This document shows, in pieces, positions 7,206-9,746 of a stretch of DNA of 9,746 nt. The stretch's first letter is position 1. The number at the start of each line of letters is the position of its first letter. The stretch is from the NCBI GenBank assembly GCA_007136145.1, contig SLHN01000104.1, positions 1 through 9,746 on the forward strand, written 5' to 3'. A program made the position numbers and the translations under genes. The DNA comes from Thioalkalivibrio sp. (GTDB lineage: Bacteria > Pseudomonadota > Gammaproteobacteria > Ectothiorhodospirales > Ectothiorhodospiraceae). The notes under the pieces were generated by a model. That model was not told the origin of the DNA. It saw nothing but the letters and a program-made list of their open reading frames with translations, and ran no database searches.

Positions 7206-7700
7206 TCAGAACTTCTCGTTGATGATCGGGTGACGGGAATGGGCGATCTTGTCCTGCAGCTGCATGATACCGTCGATCACCGACTCGGGACGCGGCGGGC
7301 AGCCGGGAATGTAAACATCCACTGGAATGACTTTGTCGATACCCTGCAACGCCGCGTAGTTCCGGTAGAAGCCGCCGCTGGTCGCGCAGACACCGAAGGC
7401 CATCACCCACTTCGGCTCGCACATCTGCTCGTAGACCTTCTTCAGGATCGGTGCCTGCTTGTGAGTGATCGTGCCGACGACCATCATCAGGTCCGACTGC
7501 CGCGGCGAGAAACGCGGCAGCGCGGCGCCGAAACGGTCGGTGTCGTACATCGTCGAGCTGACCGACATGAACTCCATCGCGCAGCAGGCGGTGACGAAGG
7601 GATACGGAAAGATCGAGAACTTCCGCGCCCAGCCGACGAGTTCGTCCTTGCGCGTCGTCAGGTACTCGAACGCCCCCGTCCTTTCGTGTGCGGCGTTCAT
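7206..7700 (-). CDS. nuoB: NADH-quinone oxidoreductase subunit B (cluster N2)
   Basis: NuoB carries N2, the last FeS cluster before quinone. It belongs to the family of NiFe-hydrogenase small subunits. The 164-residue product has the tandem cysteine pair Cys39-Cys40 (VTACCAMEF), Cys105 (FGVCATSGG) and Cys134 (IPGCPPRPE), which are the expected N2 ligands. The start is the ATG at 7700, preceded by a G-rich site (GGGGGT). The frame is open further upstream to 7862, but that part is repeat-like DNA and does not look like NuoB. It is tightly coupled to nuoC (1-bp gap) but separated from nuoA by 148 bp, which is unusual for this gene pair. Confidence 0.97.
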   Translation of the reverse strand: MNAAHERTGAFEYLTTRKDELVGWARKFSIFPYPFVTACCAMEFMSVSSTMYDTDRFGAALPRFSPRQSDLMMVVGTITHKQAPILKKVYEQMCEPKWVMAFGVCATSGGFYRNYAALQGIDKVIPVDVYIPGCPPRPESVIDGIMQLQDKIAHSRHPIINEKF

Positions 7701-7718
7701 CAGACCCCCGCTACCCAA

Positions 7719-7838
7719 GCATGGGGCGGAAAAAACCGGAGGTCGTCCTCTGCCATTCGACAGCGGTAATGGCCCTGAATGCCACGGGTCAAACCTGGAA
7801 CCCCACGGCGGATGACACCGCGCTGTTCCACCCTGCGC
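7719..7838. repeat. Decayed palindromic element between nuoA and nuoB
   Basis: The left part, 7721-7754 (ggggcggaaaa, then ggtcgtcctctgcc), and the right part, 7807-7838 (ggcggatgac, then gttccaccctgcgc), are imperfect inverted repeats of each other. Both resemble the arms of the 116-bp element at 6598-6713: they share ggcggaa and ggcggatgac, and the total length is similar (about 120 bp). I read it as an older or more diverged member of the same family. It fills most of the 148-bp nuoA-nuoB gap. No small gene is evident in it. Confidence 0.55.
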
Positions 7839-7848
7839 GGAAATCCGG

Positions 7849-8214
7849 TCATGTACGCACATCCTCCAGCAGCCCGGATTTCCAGACGTAAAGCACCAGA
7901 AGCACCAGCAGTAGCAGGAAGAATCCGAAGACCAGCAACAGGGTCCCGGTGAGCGGCTGCGCGCCCAGCGCCCAGAGAAACAGGAACACGGTTTCCAGCT
8001 CGAACAGAATGAACACCACGGCGATCCCGTAATACTTTACCGGCACGGCCTTCACGTTCAGCCGATCGACCGGAGCCGCTCCGCACTCAAACGGTTCGCG
8101 TTTCATCGCCGACGCCACGGGCTTCGGACCCAGCACCCGGTTCATCAGCAGCGTGACCGCGACGAAACCGAGGATCGCCAGCAGATACAGCAGGAATATG
8201 GCGTAAGGATTCAC
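7849..8214 (-). CDS. nuoA: NADH-quinone oxidoreductase subunit A
   Basis: NuoA is a small membrane subunit at the junction of the two arms, next to NuoH. The 121-residue product has three membrane segments (about residues 5-27, 62-84 and 88-110) and the conserved loop with PFECGAAP at 41-48. KYYGIAVVFILFELETVFL follows, with the acidic pair typical of the family. I place the start at a GTG (8214) because no ATG or TTG fits the expected N-terminus (VNPYAIFLLYLL) and the longer open frame upstream is not NuoA-like. The ribosome binding site is weak: GGGGG lies about 12-16 bases ahead. It is the first gene of the operon. Confidence 0.95.
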   Translation of the reverse strand: MNPYAIFLLYLLAILGFVAVTLLMNRVLGPKPVASAMKREPFECGAAPVDRLNVKAVPVKYYGIAVVFILFELETVFLFLWALGAQPLTGTLLLVFGFFLLLLVLLVLYVWKSGLLEDVRT

Positions 8215-8463
8215 AACGAACGACAGGCCCCCGGTTCCTGTTGAGGCTGAGTTTCGGATTTGCGCCCGCGCGCTCCGCAACGGCGATGAATCAATCCACC
8301 TTATGGATCTGGCACGTAGCATAGGGGAATACGCCACGACGATCCACCGCCTCGTCCCGGCCACCCCTCTCGGCAAGGAACGATTCAGGTCGCCGACCAG
8401 AGTGATGGAAACCGAGCCCGGCAATGCACGGCGCCCGATCGCCGTGTCAGCGCGAAATAACCA
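8215..8463 (-). promoter_or_regulatory. Probable promoter and leader region of the nuo operon
   Basis: This is the nuoA-proximal 249 bp of the 410-bp gap between the photolyase-family gene and nuoA, and no gene is visible in it. A promoter is expected here because it is the only sizeable non-repeat stretch ahead of the operon. Candidate minus-strand -10 boxes are TATGCT (8323-8318) and CATAAG (8305-8300), but neither has a convincing -35 box. A short hairpin with 7-bp arms (8427-8433 with 8440-8446, cacggcg/cgccgtg) is present. I could not identify an operator or a tRNA. Confidence 0.3.
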
Positions 8464-8575
8464 GCGTAGGGTGCCGTAAGGCGCAGCCGAACCGCACCGA
8501 TACCACGCCGTTCCTGACCTCCAGGCTTCCGGGCCTCGAACGGTGCAATTCGCTGCGCTCATTGGCACCCTGCGC
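8464..8575. repeat. Dispersed palindromic repeat, copy B (complete)
   Basis: The terminal arms 8464-8487 (gcgtagggtgcc, then ggcgcagc) and 8552-8575 (gctgcgct, then ggcaccctgcgc) are inverted repeats matching at 18 of 24 positions. The body, from 8485, is a near copy of positions 1-107 at the other end of the window, in the same orientation; similarity continues a few bases past the right arm, to about 8586. The size, the inverted ends and the lack of coding sense fit a small non-autonomous palindromic element. It lies between the photolyase-family gene and the probable nuo promoter. Confidence 0.75.
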
Positions 8576-8592
8576 CTGCACTTTTCAGCATC

Positions 8593-8617
8593 CTCGGTGC
8601 CGGGAAACCGGACCGAG
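8593..8617 (-). terminator. Possible hairpin terminator after the photolyase-family gene
   Basis: Eight bases downstream of the stop codon, on the minus strand, CTCGGT and ACCGAG form a 6-bp stem. An inner CCGG/CCGG pairing adds four base pairs around a small loop. There is no run of T after it (GATGCTGAAAAG follows), so it would be a weak intrinsic terminator at best. It could instead protect the 3' end of the transcript. Confidence 0.35.
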
Positions 8618-8624
8618 ATACCTG

Positions 8625-9746
8625 TTACAGCGCTGCAAGAAAGTCGCGGCTCTCGCGAACGATCGTATCCCTGTGTTCCGCGATCATCCGCCGCAGGTTG
8701 CGATAGGGCATGGCCATGCGCGGATTCAGGCCCAGCGTTTCTTCGTTCGCGATCAGGAAGTTCCAGTAAAGGTAGTTGAATGGACACGCGCCCCTGCCGA
8801 GTTTCAGCTTCGGGCTGTACGCGCAACGGCCGCAATAATCGGACATACGGTGAATATAGGCTCCAGAAGCCGCATAGGGCTTCGACCCAAGCAGTCCCCC
8901 ATCCGCGTGCAAGGCCATGCCGTGGGTATTCGGCAGTTCCACCCACTCGAAGGCGTCCGCGTAGACGGCGAGGTACCACGATTCCACCTCTTCCGGCGCA
9001 ATCCCGGCAAGCAAGGCGAAGTTGCCGGTCACCATCAGCCGCTGGATATGATGCGCGTAGGCGTTTCGGCGCGTGCTCTCGATCGTCTCGTGCATACACC
9101 GCATATCGGTCTCCGCCGTCCAGTACAACGCCGGCAGCGGCCGGGACGCGTTGAAATGGTTCGATCGCGCATATCCCGGCATGCGTGACCAATAGATTCC
9201 GCGCACATACTCCCGCCAGCCAAGAATCTGGCGGATGAACCCTTCGACCGCGGCCAGCCCTGCCGCCCCCCGCGCATACGCTTCCAGAGCCGCCTCGCAA
9301 ACCTCGCGCGGCTCCAGGAGCCCGATATTCAGGTAGGGTGACAACAGGGAATGGTAGAGAAAATCCTCGCCCTGTTTCATTGCGTCCTGAAAATCCCCGA
9401 ATCCGGGCAACCCGCATTCGATGAAGTGTGCAAGAGCCGCCTGTGCGTCTACCCGTGTCACCGCCCATCCGAAGCCTTCCAGATCCCCGAAATGATCGTG
9501 GAAGCGCTTTGCGACCAGATCGATGACCGCGCGCGTAATGTCGTCAGGTCCGAAACGCAGCCGTTCGGGAAGGACATGCCCACGCGGCAACGCCTTGCGG
9601 TTTTCCGGATCGAAGTTCCAGCGTCCGCCTTCGGGCTTCCCCTGCGACATCAGCCAGCCGGTTTCCTGGCGCATCTCCCGGTAGAAGAATTCCATCCGCA
9701 GCGTCTTGCGCCCTTCCGCCCATTGGGTGAACCGCTGATGCGAACA
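8625..9746 (-). CDS. FeS-containing bacterial cryptochrome/(6-4) photolyase family protein, C-terminal part
   Basis: Open through the right edge; 373 residues are visible, about three quarters of the ~510 usual in the family. The frame continues upstream of the first internal ATG at 9695 with family-like sequence (HQRFTQWAEGRKTLR), so that ATG is not the start. Four cysteines fit a 4Fe-4S cluster: one in DMRCMHETI, then 88 residues later DYCGRC, then 13 residues further GACPF. This spacing equals that of Cys350, 438, 441 and 454 in Agrobacterium PhrB. NAYAHHIQRLM places a His pair where PhrB has His365 and His366, the latter reported as needed for (6-4) photoproduct repair. Family members bind FAD and a lumazine-type antenna; the N-terminal antenna domain lies outside the window. 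A DNA-repair role is likely, a light-signalling role possible. It has no evident functional tie to complex I. Confidence 0.92.
   Translation of the reverse strand, partial: CSHQRFTQWAEGRKTLRMEFFYREMRQETGWLMSQGKPEGGRWNFDPENRKALPRGHVLPERLRFGPDDITRAVIDLVAKRFHDHFGDLEGFGWAVTRVDAQAALAHFIECGLPGFGDFQDAMKQGEDFLYHSLLSPYLNIGLLEPREVCEAALEAYARGAAGLAAVEGFIRQILGWREYVRGIYWSRMPGYARSNHFNASRPLPALYWTAETDMRCMHETIESTRRNAYAHHIQRLMVTGNFALLAGIAPEEVESWYLAVYADAFEWVELPNTHGMALHADGGLLGSKPYAASGAYIHRMSDYCGRCAYSPKLKLGRGACPFNYLYWNFLIANEETLGLNPRMAMPYRNLRRMIAEHRDTIVRESRDFLAAL

Noticed and set aside
8215..8463. A tRNA gene upstream of nuoA, as found ahead of nuo in some bacteria
   Set aside because: I found no T-arm consensus or cloverleaf on either strand.
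7849..9468. 539-codon minus-strand frame joining nuoA to upstream sequence
   Set aside because: Only the last 121 residues are NuoA. The rest runs out of frame through the photolyase-family gene and through the intergenic repeat.
1..9746. CRISPR array or toxin-antitoxin genes
   Set aside because: No regularly spaced repeats and no small gene pairs. The repeats present are isolated palindromes.

Overview
The window is the front part of a complex I operon (NADH:quinone oxidoreductase). Nine genes, nuoA to nuoI, all lie on the minus strand and fill almost all of positions 170-8214. Upstream of nuoA, on the same strand and running off the right edge, is the C-terminal three quarters of a bacterial iron-sulfur photolyase/cryptochrome. 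The DNA is GC-rich. Separate nuoC and nuoD (fused in E. coli), a photolyase of the FeS class, and palindromic intergenic repeats of kinds common in environmental Gammaproteobacteria together suggest a GC-rich gammaproteobacterium outside the enterics. That placement is inference; no rRNA or other strong marker is present.

Layout in transcription order (right to left): photolyase-family gene (9746-8625, partial); a 410-bp intergenic region with a hairpin after the photolyase gene, a 112-bp palindromic repeat, and the likely nuo promoter region; nuoA (8214-7849); a 148-bp gap with a decayed palindromic element; nuoB and nuoC, 1 bp apart; a 157-bp gap almost filled by a 116-bp palindromic element; nuoD, nuoE, nuoF, nuoG and nuoH, coupled by overlaps or a 1-bp gap; a 211-bp gap packed with inverted repeats; nuoI (781-170); and a 169-bp tail holding a second copy of the repeat found upstream of nuoA. 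The membrane-arm genes nuoJ-N are not in the window.

NuoE, NuoF and NuoG form the NADH-oxidising module (FMN and clusters N1a, N3, N1b, N4, N5 and possibly N7). NuoB, NuoC, NuoD and NuoI form the connecting arm that passes electrons through N6a, N6b and N2 to quinone. NuoA and NuoH are the first membrane-arm subunits, at the quinone site. All cluster ligands expected for these subunits are visible.

No new enzyme system is evident. Two things stand out: an unusually short NuoG (476 residues) that keeps all its iron-sulfur motifs but has lost most of the molybdopterin-oxidoreductase-like part, and a pattern in which every gap that is not translationally coupled, plus both flanks, is occupied by palindromic repeat DNA.
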